From assembly GCF_963576545.1 (NCBI RefSeq), contig NC_083651.1:20168248-20232247 (forward strand): a DNA stretch of 64,000 nucleotides. Direction: 5' to 3'. The DNA is from Limanda limanda. Lineage: Eukaryota; Chordata; Actinopteri; Pleuronectiformes; Pleuronectidae. The notes below the pieces were generated by a model. The model made no database searches, had not been told where the DNA came from, and saw only the letters and a program-made list of their open reading frames with translations. The position numbers were made by a program, and so were the translations under genes. Below, piece after piece: positions 37,252-51,560 of the stretch; position 1 is the first letter of the stretch, and every line of letters begins with the position of its first letter.

Positions 37252-40200
37252 TATTTGCAATGTAACTATCACAGAAACAGAAAGTATTTAATTATTGAGT
37301 AAAATATGAAAATCAAGTTTAGACAATGTATCACAATGTTCATTAAAAACATCTGAATTTAAATCAACTTTTTTTAAAACCAAATAGGCCTAATGAATTA
37401 ACTAGAAAGCAGCGAAGTTTTTATTTGAAGAGGAATAAATAAAAGTGGCTCTGTCAGCACAAGCAGCAATTAAACTTGTAAGAAACACTTAAGTAAAGTA
37501 ATTGAAGTGTGAGTTTAAAAGAGAAAATCAGCCGTTGCATAAGTTGTTATGAAGATGCTGAAAATAATTGAAGTGCGAGTACTGAAAACCAATGAACTCT
37601 CAGTTGAAAGGTGAGAAAAAAGCAGAAGAATGATCCGTTAAAGAGTTGGAGTGAAAGCACATGACATTTCTGATAAACGAAAAGTGCCGGGGATACGTAA
37701 AGTGTGGAAGTGCACGTTGACAGCAGTGGAATTGACAGTTCAGAGCTGGGAGGAGACGAGTTAAACTGTCAGTTGAAGCGTATCAATCGGCTGATGTGTC
37801 AGTTCACTTGTCCATTATCAGACTGCACCACTGATCCAATGTGACTCACACGGGAGCTGTAGCCGATCCCTTACATTAATGGAGAGGTGGAGTCCACTCT
37901 GGACACGTCTCACCGGGCCAACGTACCGAGACAGACATGTATACTCTTCACACCAGTGATTCACACCAGATTGTTGAAGTGTAGTAAGTTGTAAATGCTT
38001 TATGTGTGGGTGGAGTCCCTGTGAGTAACTGACTTCACTCTTTGTAGATAAATAACGTTCGTAATGTTACGTACTTGTCTTGCAACATTAACTTTTAATG
38101 AAAATAACTTTTAATATCTTTAATAACTTTCTTTCTACTACTGTTTTGTTGTATACACGGATACCTTTCATATTGTTTGAACCCACATGTTTTATTTGTT
38201 TGTGTCAATGAAATAATTGTCCAACTAATTAAGTATGAAGAAGTGATGGATGAATAAAGAGAAAGATAGAGATAAATAAAGATGCAAACTAACACAAAAT
38301 CTCCTTATGACCAAACCAAAGCAGATACACAACTAAACAAAGAAATAATATATAATATATATATTTAGGGCCCGAGCACTGACAGGCACTGACAGACAGT
38401 GAGGCTCATTAAGGAAGTATGTCACTTCCGGCCGCCTGTCAGGGACAACCCCGGTCAGCAGCGTATCAGAGTGGATGTGACGACAGGTTTTCTTTAGTTT
38501 CATGTAAAGTTTGACGTCAACATGTTTCTTGGAAAACATTTATCAAACGTGTATAAAACCCGCTGCGACCCGGAGATGAATTAAACACTTCGGGTAAGTG
38601 ATGAAAACGACCCGCTGAGATGTTCTAAGTTTGTTTGTGTTTGACAAGTGACCGCGTCCAGAGCATAGGTCCAGATCCAGAGGTGTCAAAGGAACGGTTA
38701 CCTGGCAACGTTAGTTAGTTAATTAGTCAGTTAAGTATTATTTAAATTGATTAAGTGTTATCTTTCTCTTATCTATGTCGCCATGAACCAAACCGAGAGG
38801 CCTGTAACTCACCTGTTCAGACCACCTGTGTTCAAAATGGAGACTAAAGCTAAATAAGTTATATATATATTACTTTAACTGGAGATTTGCCCCCTTGTGA
38901 TCATTGTTTGTGGGTTCTTTGAATGGCTTTTAAATAGTTCTTATTGTTACTTGCTTTAACTTTTCCCGGTTTGTTGGCCTTCAATTTTACATTTGAACTC
39001 GTAAAGCACATCGGAACTCTGCTTTGAAAGGGGTAATACAAATTAAGTTTATTATTTATGTGTACTATCATGAATAGAAATGCTTTGGTTCCACTGTCTA
39101 CAAGCTGATAGAAATGTACCAAATGTCTTCAGCCGCTCTGCCTTTGTGCCTTTGAGCTTTTTTAAAACACTGTGTTATTTACTGTACTTGTCAGTTCTGC
39201 TCTCTCCTCCCAGCTACTTTTCTACAAGCTGCGAAATCCCATTTATTAAGCCTATAACCTGAATGGCTCAGTAATTACCAGTTATTGCTCCATACTGTAT
39301 AAAGCTCATTCTACTCAGCAACTTCTGCTTCTCATCAACTATTTTCACAATTAACAGTTTTAAATGTGCTCCTCCAATACTTGAGTCTGTTCTTATATTG
39401 ATTTAAATATTGATTCTGGCTCTGTTTCACTTCTGGTGCTGTTTTCAATGTCTCCGGCTTTAGTATATTATGGTACAGATTGAAAAAGTTTGGACTTTCT
39501 GGCATTGTAATAAATTACTTTGTCAGTGGACAGATGAAAAGCAAAATATACCGTCAGGAAAATAGTTCTGCTTCAGTCTCAGGTTTATGGGATTAGAACA
39601 TAAAACAATATCATTAAAACAATATGAAATATATATTTTTCATCAATAGCAGCATATCAAAAATCAAATAATGCTTGTACAAGGAAGGAGCAAAAGTGAA
39701 TCTTTAAACTTAAAAAAAATAATGATTTCTTTTGAACAATTTATCCACATCACCTTATATGAAAATAGTCTGTTTTGATACGTTTTTGTATGCATCACCC
39801 AGTTCCGAGTGGGAGATCCAGCCCCTGTAACACACAGTGTCCAAATTCCAGCTGCCTTACAGACTGAGGAGAGGGTGAAATCAATATTTGATGTGAAGAC
39901 CATGAAAGTGAAGAAGATGATATGCAAAAGTTAGAGGGCCAGGCAAGCTCTCCTCTGAAAGCAGTCTACAGTTTGTCCACTAGATGTCAGAGAGCGCCCA
40001 GATTTCAGGATGAACATGGCAGCGTCCAGCTCTCAGTGAAATCATATTTATGACTTTAGTTTACCAAACATAACAGAACCCAAAACAATAAAGACGTATG
40101 TTAAAATATGTTAAATTGTATTTTAACAAAAAAATAAATATCCAAGTGATTTTAGTTTCGACCTCAAAATCCTAAATTCTGTTTTATAACATTAAGTAAA

Positions 40201-41055
40201 ACACAGGCCATCTTGACAACTACAAAATTTCAGAGATGGTTAAAAATATAAAAGAAATAAAGGTCTGCCCTTGTTATGGACTTCTGATGCAAAAGTGCCT
40301 TGACTTTATAAATTCATTCAATCTACAACATCGACCAAAAGAGGGAGACATTACATTAAAAATAAAGAAAAAATATTTGTTCCAAATGTGAACCCTCCAC
40401 ATACATGTCTCATACGAGCTCACTGTTCACATCCCTTTAGATCTATACGCCACAAGTTTATAAACCCAAATGGTGTTCAGATTATTTTACATGAATAACA
40501 TATATCTTCTTCTTTTTTTTTTACATGGTTGCATATCCTCTTTTTTCCTTAAATATAGTTCCCTTGACTCTGGTGCTATCAGCAATATGAAATTGTGCCT
40601 TTGCTTTATGTTCTTGTCAATCTCTCTGGCCAATGCAAAGCCCTGTAAACTGGACTGGGCCCCAGAAGCTCACACTCAGAGTCGTGTGTGAATGCAGTCA
40701 GAAGATGGCAATGGTGTCAGGTTATTGCTCAGCTGTCGGCGTCGGTGGTCTGGCCGGGCAGCGGCTCGGCGGTGAGCAGGGCTCCTTCCTGCCTGCTGGA
40801 GATCTTGTACTAGCTGCTTGAGTCAGCCCTAAACCGCTCTCCCCACGCAGGGCTCCCTTCACCAGCGTTCACCTAAATCTGTCACACAGATTTGACACTG
40901 CGTCACTTGGAGTGCACTCTGAGATGACATGTATATAATGTGGAATATTGTGCATTTACAGCCCGGACTTCCCTTAGAGCATTAATGTATTTTTTTGTTT
41001 GTTTTAGTTTTATTTTTTCCATCTTGTGTGGAAAATACAACTTAAGATTAGCACC
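37252..41055. other. Intergenic segment; promoter-like patch at 38,365-38,600
   Basis: No coding gene was recognised. The patch has gggcccgagcactgacaggc (a phrase I know from fish repeats), an ETS-like CACTTCCGG at 38,423-38,431, TATAAAA at 38,552-38,558 and a strong donor-like cggGTAAGTG at 38,591-38,600. A CTCF-like ccactagatgtcag lies at 39,977-39,990. Confidence 0.35.
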
Positions 41056-41079
41056 TTTTTTTTTTTTTTTTTTTTTTTA
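41056..41079. repeat. Poly(T), 24 bases
   Basis: An uninterrupted T run. It could be the poly(A) tail of a minus-strand retroposon, but no retroposon body is recognisable to its left or right. Confidence 0.9.
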
Positions 41080-44000
41080 ATGAATGAAATGTGTTAAATG
41101 TTAAATTGCATGTTCTTGTATTCACATTTTTTTTATTTTGCTCAGATTTTAATGGTCAAATAAAAACATTAAGATTATTGTAGAAGCATAAAAATGGTAT
41201 TGAGTAACTGAGTGTTAATTATGTCAGTTTTCTCAGACTAATTGACCAGTTTTACTGTCGCCATGTGGAGGCTCTCACCAATCGTAGTGCTCTCTTTACT
41301 TCTCTGTGCACGCTCCAAACTGTACAGTCAAACACAGCAGAATGTTTAGGCCATAAACCCAACAACCTAAATCAGCTCAAATTAGCTTCTCAGCTATTTA
41401 TGCATGATAAATCCCCCTTCACTCTGTCCTGTATCTCTTTCCCTGAGAAAAAAACACTGTCACACAGTCACACTGATCTGGATTTTAGAATATCTTAATC
41501 TTAGCTACCTATTTCAGCATTTGCATTTGCACATTGCTCCTTATTGACATGCAAATCATTTTAAGAAATTTCCAGTAATAAATGTCTGATATATATTTTC
41601 AATACGTAAAAAGCTCTGTTTATTCAGCCCTATGTGTGTCTGACAGTCTGCTTCTGCCTGTGTCTCCTACATGAGAAGCTCCTGCTTGGAGAAAGTCGTT
41701 GTCCGGATTGAACACAAGACAGTGGCCTGAGTGCCTGTTGTTCCGGGTTCACTTCTTCCCCTCACATGGCTTTCGCGCTGTGGCTTTTTTCTGCAGTGTT
41801 TACTGGATGAAGTGGTGGCTACTGGCCTCGGAGGCCAGCAAGAAGGATTTTCTCTCTCCCCAGCCGGCTTGGCTTTGGCCGTTTGAACTGCACAAAGTGG
41901 TTTGAAACTGGGTTGATGATGCAACTGAAGTCTCAGGTTTCAAAATAATTAAGCAGTATGTATGATGATGTTTGTCCCCAAATATGAGACTGTGCACAGT
42001 TTGTTGTGTCTGTTTGACCGAACCGTGGTGCTTTGTGTTTCCAGGAGGCCCAAAGGAGCAGAACAATGATTTGCTTTTCCAGATGTAAGTGTGGAGCCAT
42101 GGATGTCCTCTCTTTTGGGAATCTCCAGCCGTTTGGGAAGAAAATAGAGGTTTAAAATCTGCTAAATGAGGTAGCAGCAACCTGGATCCTCCACATGCAG
42201 GTAATGAGCTTGATTCATTTTTGACCTTTGGAAACTTTTCACTCCTTTTTTAATCCCCCCCTTTTTTTATTCTTCCCACCCTGGGATAATAAGGAATTGG
42301 TGGGTTACACAGGTTTTACAAAGAGGATGTGAAACAGGCGCATTGTTTGCACATGAATAACAGGCCATAGTGAAAAAAAATAGTGTGTATGCAATCAGCA
42401 TTTTATTATAAATACACATCCAATTTTAAGGCTTTTTCAAATGTTTTTTCACGGGATAAAAATGTAATTGCATTGTAAAAAAAATATGTAAAAGTGCTAT
42501 GTTTTAGATACTTTCTTAACTTAAAGGTAGACTGAAAAAACTTTTTGGCCCATAAATAATAATGCAGCGGACGCTTATTTCCTCTCACAGGTGTTTAGAG
42601 ATCCTCTCTCTGATAAATCATGATTTGTAAACTTTGCCATAGACAGCAGTGACAGGTTTCCTCTGATAATGTAGAGAAATGGGGAAAGAGAGGGCCGTGC
42701 CTAAGTAGAGCTGTGATTTAGAGCAGGGAGATGCAGCATCTCTCCTTTCCAGTGGAGGCCCTCCTGGGTTTGATTTAATTCTCTCCTTGCACTATTAAAA
42801 AGGCCTTCCACTCTCTTCACTGCATGCACCTTGCTGTCATAACTGGCACAAAATCATTTATCAATGCCGCTCGTAGGCAGTGCGACTAAGGCCTTTCGCA
42901 GTGTATATTTTTCCATTATTGATTGTGTGTGTAATGCATGAAGAACTACAAAGATGTGTCTCCTCCTGTGTTAGAATGACCACATTAGGGCCAGTAGATA
43001 TAAGGCAACTTTTCCTGCTTCATCTCTGAATCCATATAGCGATCATCACTCCTGCTGGAAAGGGAACTTCAGGTCTAAAAAAAAAAAGACTTCCTCATTT
43101 CACCGGCGTCTCGCTGGCCGCTGAACTCCACAGTAATCCTGGTGCTGGCCGTACAACAAGCTGTTATTTGGTGCAATAAACTGAAAGGCAGTGAATGTCA
43201 GTGTCCCCCTTTGTTGTTTAATTTATTTTCTTTTCAAAGTGAAGGGAGGTGTCCTTGCTGTGAGAGTTAGTCATTGATGTGGCTATAGTTAGTCTGCCCC
43301 CTGCTGTGACTGTCTGTAGGAGATGCTACTTCCTCTTTCCTGCCCGTTCCGTGGCTTCGTCTGCCTGAGATGATCGTCTCACCTCGCCTCGCCTCACCCG
43401 GCTCTGCTCTGCTCTGTCTGGCTGCATCTTGTATGGGGACGGGTGCACTCGATCAGGAGCTAAAGGTACAAGTGTGAAGTACGGCAGTGCCACACTTCCA
43501 AGAGTAGCACCGCTCTCGGGTCAAACAAGGTCCCGTAACCTTCTAAACAAAGCTGGCATTCTGGAGACTCCACGCTGGTGGGAGGTGGCTGAGATCAGTG
43601 TATCCGCATCTCTTTTAAAGTGCCAAATTTAATGATTTAATAGCACGTTGCTTTACAAGCCTTTAGCCCGGATTATTCCCAGGAATTTAGTCATTTGTAT
43701 GATCCTTTCATGAGCTTAACAATAAAGTTATTGGTGATAGGAATGAATCTTGAGATTTCAGATTAGTTAAGAAAAGGTTAAATAGTCCTGGTCCATTATG
43801 GCGGGAGTTGTATGTAATATGGAATCTGAATACAGATTATTTTGTGTGTGCGTAATAAGCTTACACATCCACTTACATGTGTATTACAGATCAGGATCTG
43901 CAGGGTAGATGGATAAGCACACACGTTACATGCTTAAATCTCCGTGATGAGCTCTTCTGAGAAAATCCAGTAACTGCTGGAAATGTATCTATATGTATGT

Positions 44001-45060
44001 GTGAACAGCCTCCATTTGTTTTTATTTAGAGTTATAATGATACTAAATAGTTTTATCAACAACTAACTAATGGTCTTATCAGGAATTGATGAAACCTCTG
44101 GTCGATAAGCTTAAAGTAAATGGAAAGAATCTATTACGGGCTGCGAGCCCTTTATCTCAGCTGTCTTAAATATTGGCACTTACAGTGATTTGTCCCCATT
44201 TTCTATTGATTTCTTGTTTTTGCTCTGAGGTTATGCTGTAAACAGGGTAAATGGTGACAGATTTGAGCTTCGGAGATGATCCACGCCGAGCTGGCCACGT
44301 CGCTGACACGGTTCACTCATCAGCTGTTTGACTAATGAAGATTCCGTCGAGTGGCCATTTCGGCTTTTTCTGTGGAGGCTTGGTCTGTTGGTGACATCTC
44401 TCAGAAGCGGATCGGGCATGTTGTCGATGCTGCAGGAAGTACGGTTGAAGTCAGAAGATGTTGATGGGAGTTGGCAGGGGACCATGTCGCCGTGCTAATT
44501 GTAATTCATAAGTCGGATGGGCGGAGGTGTGGCTTTTGCACAGAGGTTGGTTGGGTTCAGGGAAACGAGGGATTGCAGGAACAGAAAAGCATGAGTCAGA
44601 AATACAGAGAATTGTTTGCAGGATTTCACCAAGGCAGGATGCAGGCCTGATATTAATTCATCTTAAGAGTAAAAGGTCCTACGTGAGTCTCAGTGCAAAC
44701 ACATTCGACTTCTAAACAATTTTAGAATCACAATAGCAGAATATGTCTGGAGTGAAAATGGAAAGTTTTTAACTTCCTTATTTTTTTTTTGAAGTCTGTG
44801 TCTGTGATGTCTTCCCCAGGTTTTATCAATGCTATATCACTGCCTGGAATACGTTGGTAATCCCGGCCACCCAGGGGCTAGCGTATAGCTCGCTCAGCAG
44901 GCTTTGTACAGGATGAAGAAGTCGTAATCCTCAAACAGACTTAAATTCCTCCAGAAAGGCTCTTGATCCTGAATCCACTCATTTTCTTCAAACAACTCGG
45001 CCCAAAAGAGAAGGGCTATTTGGGCATGACTGAAATCCTTGATTGAAATCTGCTACAAGT
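41080..45060. other. Intergenic segment, no gene seen
   Basis: About 4 kb. Open frames such as 41,800-42,180 (-) and 44,231-44,485 (-) have balanced composition but no recognisable domain, and no splice-site and start arrangement makes them convincing. Confidence 0.4.
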
Positions 45061-45215
45061 GGGCACAGACACGCGTGTGCAACCACACACACAGGCTGAC
45101 ACACACAAGCACACACACACACACACACACAGGCTGACACACGCACGCACACACACGCACACGCACACAACCCTAAAACCCTAAAACTCATAAGTACACA
45201 CACACACATACACCT
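45061..45215. repeat. Imperfect (CA)n with duplicated acaggctgacacac word
   Basis: CA/GCAC tract interrupted by two copies of acaggctgacacac (about 45,091 and 45,129), followed by two ccctaaaa units at 45,171-45,186. Confidence 0.85.
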
Positions 45216-46880
45216 CCCGAGCCAGTGCCTGCTGATGGTGAAAGTCTGGGCAAGGTTGTTGAGAGGGTCTCTCTGAGCTATTATTAAAAGGTAAACTTCT
45301 CTGAGGCCAGGGAATCATGTCAATCACGGCTTGTGTTTTCGCACCAAGCCCAGAGCCTGCTCTCTCCGCCCTGTCAGACGCCGTTATCACCCTCAAAGCC
45401 ATATCAGAATGCTGTTTGTTCTGCGCTTTAGTTTCACCCACACAGCGGATTCAAAAAGGTACAGGTCTATTTGATAGTGTATATTTCATTGCCGGAGAGA
45501 GGCTGTGTTTGTCTTGCTGTGTTTGTCAGCTCATATTTGAGCTGACGGTTCCTATTAAAACTAAACACCATATCAGAGGAATATTGCCACCACCAGGCTC
45601 TTTTAAATCGCATATTGAGCCCATGTGGAGTGGGGAAGCAATTTAGTTGTAGCATAGTTTATAAGTGTGTCTCTGCGCCCCATGTTTCTGTTTACTCTCG
45701 ATTCTCATTTATTTAAAGACAGTCGCCTCCCGTCGCATATTTCATATACTGTAATAATGACTTTAGTTATATTGTCGTTTGTTATATTCTAAAAATATTA
45801 CCTTGTTTGCAATTTCACTTATTTAATATCCTCCTTTGAGGATAAGGCTGGTTTCAGTGAGCTGGATTTATCAAGTCATCAAAGTCCCCAAGTCGGTTAA
45901 GACTGAAAAACTTCATGTGCTTTTTCCATTATGCTTAATGTTCGATATACTTCTAGTCAGACAACATTCAGGTAAGATAGCAGCAAAACAAAGGTCTCAG
46001 GTGGTGTGATGTTTCTTCAGTGGCACAGTCTGAATCCCCCCCCCCTTACCTGCTTTCTGGGATTTCGTTGGATGTTGGAGCAGATGTAAAAATTGTATTG
46101 TTCATTCATTGCCCTACACTTCATAAATAGTGTTGTGAAGTCATGATCATATTATGTTGTTCTCCAAAACGATTCTAAGAAAACTGTTGTCAAAAAGTCT
46201 TACTGACAGTTCTGATGTGTCCATCTGAAGACGTGTGCGTGATTTAAGGCATAATTGTAGACCACTGATTGTATTGAATGCCAGTTTGTCCATATTATGA
46301 TTTTGCGTGTACAAAATTGTTAATTTTAACGTTATGAATTCTTTTGAATACGAATTTCAGTCAGTCAGTTGTATTTAAGTCATTTATTGATATTTTCTTA
46401 TATAATACTTAAATTGGTAGCGAAACAGTTACATTGTTAATATATGGTTTTACAACTAGGTAGTGATTTTTTCCCCTCTATAATAAATGTTGCTCTCTGA
46501 ACTCTAGATCATTCAATTTCGTAAATTTTCTGAAAAACACCAGGGCTGCCAAGGGGAACCATCAGAGCTTTTTAAATCTCTTAAAACCTATGTATTGATT
46601 TTTTTATCCAAACCCCCCTATGGATATATAGGATATAGCTCATCTATGTGTTCTCATATGATGGCTAATTACTTTAAATACCTCCCAGATCCTCCACACT
46701 CACCCACCGATGGAAAAGGAAAACAATAGCGAAGCAGGAGAGCTGTTCCAGTCATTAGTTAGTTTGCTGGACAAACTGCAGGATTCAACACTGTGGGTGG
46801 CTGGGGAAATAAAAAGGTACTTACGCAGGTATTGACCTTGTTGCTGGACCTACTGCTGTTTGCTCTGTGGCCAACCTTGC
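45216..46880. other. Intergenic segment, no gene seen
   Basis: AT-rich in its second half, with a poly-C run at about 46,037-46,046. The open frame 45,317-45,646 (+) shows no recognisable domain. Confidence 0.4.
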
Positions 46881-47031
<151 letters not shown>

Positions 47032-50000
47032 TATGATTTTGCATCCATGTCTGAGAAAAATACAGTGAGTAATGATGAAAAGTCTCAGCAGTAATAACAA
47101 CAATAACATGCAGGCAGACTTAAACAAAGTCATTATAATCGCTTGAAAAATCCCAGTTAATTTCTCACCGAAGACACATTTCATTTCGTACTTTCCTTGG
47201 ATGCATCTTAAGTTAAAAATAAACCAAATAAAGAGGAGAAAAGCAACAAATAAAAAATTGAATCTGTTCATTAGTATTCTCATTGTAGTCGCGTCTGTTC
47301 AAGAATCCGTATCTCTATATGAGAAAACAGTCCAAGAGGGTTCGTGATGGAGCGCCGTGTAAACAACCCATTACTGCAACTCTGACTGATTAACATATGA
47401 TTGTAATTCATCATATCATGTGCAGCCGGTGACATCTTGCAGTAACGTTTATTCCACGATGATACATGCCTTTGGTTCCTTTTTGACAACTCAAAACAAA
47501 CAGATCGCAAGCTGCCGCTACATTTGCTTTCGATGAGTGGAGAGAGTGAGCGGGGAAATCAGGTGTGTCAGGTGATTAGCACGATGGTGCGTGAGATCCA
47601 TGTGGAATCACATCAGGAACTTGGTGTATTTGGATAAACGCTGACAGCCGAACAGACGCTGTGAACAATAGTGTCTCTGTAAACACACCTTACAAGCTTT
47701 ATACTTTACTAAGCATTACCAAGCATTGCCCTGATGTTGTCAGCATTGCGTAGTGGAAGCTATATATAGATATAGTTTTATTGCTATTGATTGAATTTAT
47801 ATTGCAATAATTATAATTTGTTTTATTTTATTGCCCAGCACAAGGTTAAAGGTAATTTAAAAAAGGATAACTTGTAATCTCAAAATTTATCAAATGGCTA
47901 ATACCTCATACCTCTTCTTTTTTATACCAATACAGACAATTGTGCAAAACAAGCAAGTTTGTAAAGAGACTGTTTTACCTCTTTCATGTTTTTTTTTACT
48001 GCAGTATTGAAATATCTATGAGAAGCCAGAATTAGCCGTAAACTCAAAGAGTATTTCAAAGTGGAAAGTACTAGGTTATAATAAAATATTTTTTGATCAA
48101 CGGAACTCTGTCAAATATATCATTTTATTCCTAATATACCTGTAACTTTTAAATTGAGTAGGACAATAACCTCACTTGCAATCCAAGTAAACTTTGCTCT
48201 GCAAGAACATTGTGGAATTGCTGCTGAAATGAAACTTATCTCAAACGATCGCTACATAAAAACTGTGAAGCTGACTTCTTCTATGTCACTAGTACGATTA
48301 CATAATCTTTAAATGTTTTCTGATCCAATCAGTATTTTTATATTGTATGATGGGTCTGGTCGAGTTTGACTAAATAGGTTATGGCCTAGAATAACTATTA
48401 TTTAAATGAATACCCAAAATACAGTCATGCACTTTTTGGATTCTCTTTGAATTTTATCAGTTTTAACCAACCGACAAGTTAAACCTGTGCTGGCGCTTCA
48501 ACCACTGAACCCTGTTTGTCTCGGCGCTGCTTGACGGTGAAACGAAGGGAGCTGAGTGGCATCACTAGGGGTTACGGTGCTCTGTTGTGCAGCCGTCTCC
48601 GGGTAGTAATGGGACGCAGTCACAGGGGAACCCCTCCAGTGTGTGTCTGTGGGAACTGAGGGAAAACTGACAGCAGCAGAAGAGAGACGAGAGAGATTCA
48701 AACGAGTGAGCAGTAGCGGGGGGGAAATAGAGGAGCACTGGTATGGTCCTCTCTTGCCACTGAAGTTGTAAAATGGAAACCTATTTCTCCCCTGACAGCT
48801 ACAGTAGATTTAACCCCCTTGAGTTCAGCTGCTTATGATGTTGTGTGGTGTAGAGGTGGACCGCGGGGTGTCCCAGAGGCTTGTTGTTTCTTGTCAGAGA
48901 TTAGATTGAACCAAGCGGCTCTGGTTCACTCTCATGCCTGAGAGAAGCCAACACTCTCTGTCAGTGACCACAACCTCTGAGCTCTGCTCTGTAGCGCTGC
49001 ATTTCTTATTGTAGAATAATGTGCATGTTACTTTCAAATAGACTCCAGCCGCCCCGGTGGTTTCCGTGCTGCTGCATATTTGTCAACTGTACCACACTGA
49101 TGCATTACTGGCTACTGCATACACATTTCTCAGTTTTCAGATTTTTATGATGTCAATGTTAATTTCCCACTTTTCTTATTTCCTATATTTGTACATTTCT
49201 AATTAGTTTGCTGAGTAATTCTTAACTTCTGTTCCAACAGCCACTGAAAAGGTCAGATTAATATTGTTGGCAAGGGACTAAATGGATGTCTGACGATTTT
49301 TTCAACGAACCTAATTAGACAAACTTAACTTAAATTTAGTTTTTGCTTCATGTATTATATAGAATTCATCAGGAAGTGAATCTTGCATAAGAGTTAAAAT
49401 ATTTGTGAAAATGTCTCCATGCAAGTCAATTTTATACCGCTGCCTATTTGTTTAATAGGATTAGACAAAAATGACCGTACCTATTTCCATGAGATGACCC
49501 AAGGAATTATTGTGCCAATCCAGGATTTTTTTCATTTTCTTTAACATTGTGAAAAAAGGCGTTTTTCAATACCATCATGGATTTCTCATTTATAATAACT
49601 TTTGAATAATTATTTTGACTGTGGCTTCCTTAGGGGCCTGTTGGGCCTGGGCATAGGTATGAGAGTGCCTTTCTAGTTCATTATCAGTTTCAGAGTCAAG
49701 TGGATCATCTAATTCCATTATATATATACAAAGGTTGTCAATCAACCAGTCAATCAACCAATGGAGGTGAAACTGGATGAAAAGGCAGATAGGACAATCT
49801 GCAGATAATAATGAATGGCACTTTAAACCCAATAAACAGTAATTAGATTCCTTAGATCCATATAACACTCTCCCATGTGACAACAAGGAAAATCTGGCAT
49901 GTTAAGGGGGACAGATATTTATGAGTTGATACAATTTGATGCAGACCCCTGTGAAATTCTCAAAGATTGACAAAGCACAGAGGAAGCATTCGGTCGCCAT

Positions 50001-51368
50001 GTCAGTTCCAACCACAGCAACATGACAGGAACACAGCGATTTGACCAAGTAATTGATTTTCCTTCATCAGCTGGGGAAGCTGATTTAAGGACTATTGGGG
50101 GTGTAAGTAAGAAGAATCAGTGTTGTTATAAAATCTGAGCTAAATAAAAATAATTTACAATGTTCTTAGTATGTGTAGTCTATCATTTATCACCAATCAA
50201 ATTTACCTTCCCCTAAAATCCTCAATATAGACTCAATATTAATTAATTTTTAGTTTCCCCGTGTAGTATCACTCTTAAGGGTTTTGGGGAATTGTATTTC
50301 ACGACTGCCTTTAGTCTATACTTGAGTAAATTGCACTGTAATTGTCTGGTAATAAAGATTTTTAGAAATCACCCCCTTTGCTGTAATAATCAGTTTGATG
50401 CATGCTTGTCTGCTGGATGAAGGAAGAGGTTAGCTGTCCCCCCTCAGTTTGAAACGGAGGGTTTTAAAGAGGAGATCCACTGAAGGCATCTGTCAGTGAG
50501 GTAAAGAGCACTGACAGCCATACGTCATCTCTGCCTGGTGCAGGCCCCTGTATTTAAAAGAGTGCGGCAGTCAAAAGCCCATAAAAGTGAGTGACTCCTC
50601 AGGAGCATCTGCCACTGCATGCACGGAGGAGATTCAATGTGAAAAAGGGGAGATAATGTGCTCACTCACTAATGGGCACCCGACTAGACACAGGCTCATT
50701 TTTCACATCATGTCATCTGTAAGGTTTGAATAAAAGTAATGGCCACAATGTGCCCGGATCTCTCCCGGCCATTATGGCGTTTGCTTCCTCACTTTTATTT
50801 GTGTTGACTTGTACAGTCGGAGGAGATGACAGTCTCCGGGCCTGTGGATCAGTCAGAGTGATGATCTGCACTGCGCTCCCCCCCCCCGCTGACAGGTCTC
50901 CCCTCTCTGGCAGGCATGTGAGGCCAGAACGCCGCTCTACGTCATATCAAATGCTGTAATCTGACAGAATAAAGGGATTCGCACGCTGGCGACATCACAA
51001 ACTCTGTCTTTTGTAATTTTCTGACAGAGACAGAAGGGGGAAATGAAGGGGTTTCTACAGTTTCATGTACTAAGAATTAGTGTCAGTCAAAGTTAAGTGG
51101 CTATTTTAAGATAAATAGGGGAGGATTTCCGTGGCATGTTTTGGGGCACTGGGCTTTAACAGACTATGCTAATGTCAGTAGATACTCATTGGTCTTTGGA
51201 TGTTTTCATTTCCTGAACATTCACAGTTGCAGGACACAGCTCGTCTAAATATCCATTCTGAAAAGGTTAGTATGTAATTAACGCTTAAATTCACTGCCAC
51301 TGACAACCACGTTCAGTTCAAAGTAACAACAGCTGAGATGCTCATCTTGTCTTCTGTAGATACAGTTT
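47032..51368. other. Intergenic segment, no gene seen
   Basis: About 4.3 kb without coding similarity, RNA genes or long tandem repeats. A poly-C run lies at about 50,877-50,887. Confidence 0.4.
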
Positions 51369-51560
51369 ATATATATATATGCATATAGATGTATATGCAT
51401 ATAGATGTATATGCATATAGATATGTATGTGTATATATACATATATCTTTGTATAAGTTTCTGTTAGGGTATACTTGTATTATCCTTATGTTTAAATGCA
51501 TGTGTAAATATGTATGTTTGTGTGTATATAGATATATATGCATATATGTATATATAATGT
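51369..51560. repeat. TA-rich tract with a 16-bp tandem repeat
   Basis: Three units of atatgcatatagatgt start at 51,377, 51,393 and 51,409, followed by irregular TATG/TATA sequence to about 51,560. Confidence 0.85.

Noticed and set aside
44231..44485. 84-codon minus-strand frame with balanced composition
   Set aside because: No domain or convincing exon boundaries; open frames of this length are expected by chance in 64 kb.
45171..45186. Two ccctaaaa units resembling a telomere repeat
   Set aside because: There are only two units, and they are not the vertebrate TTAGGG type; they are chance beside a CA repeat.
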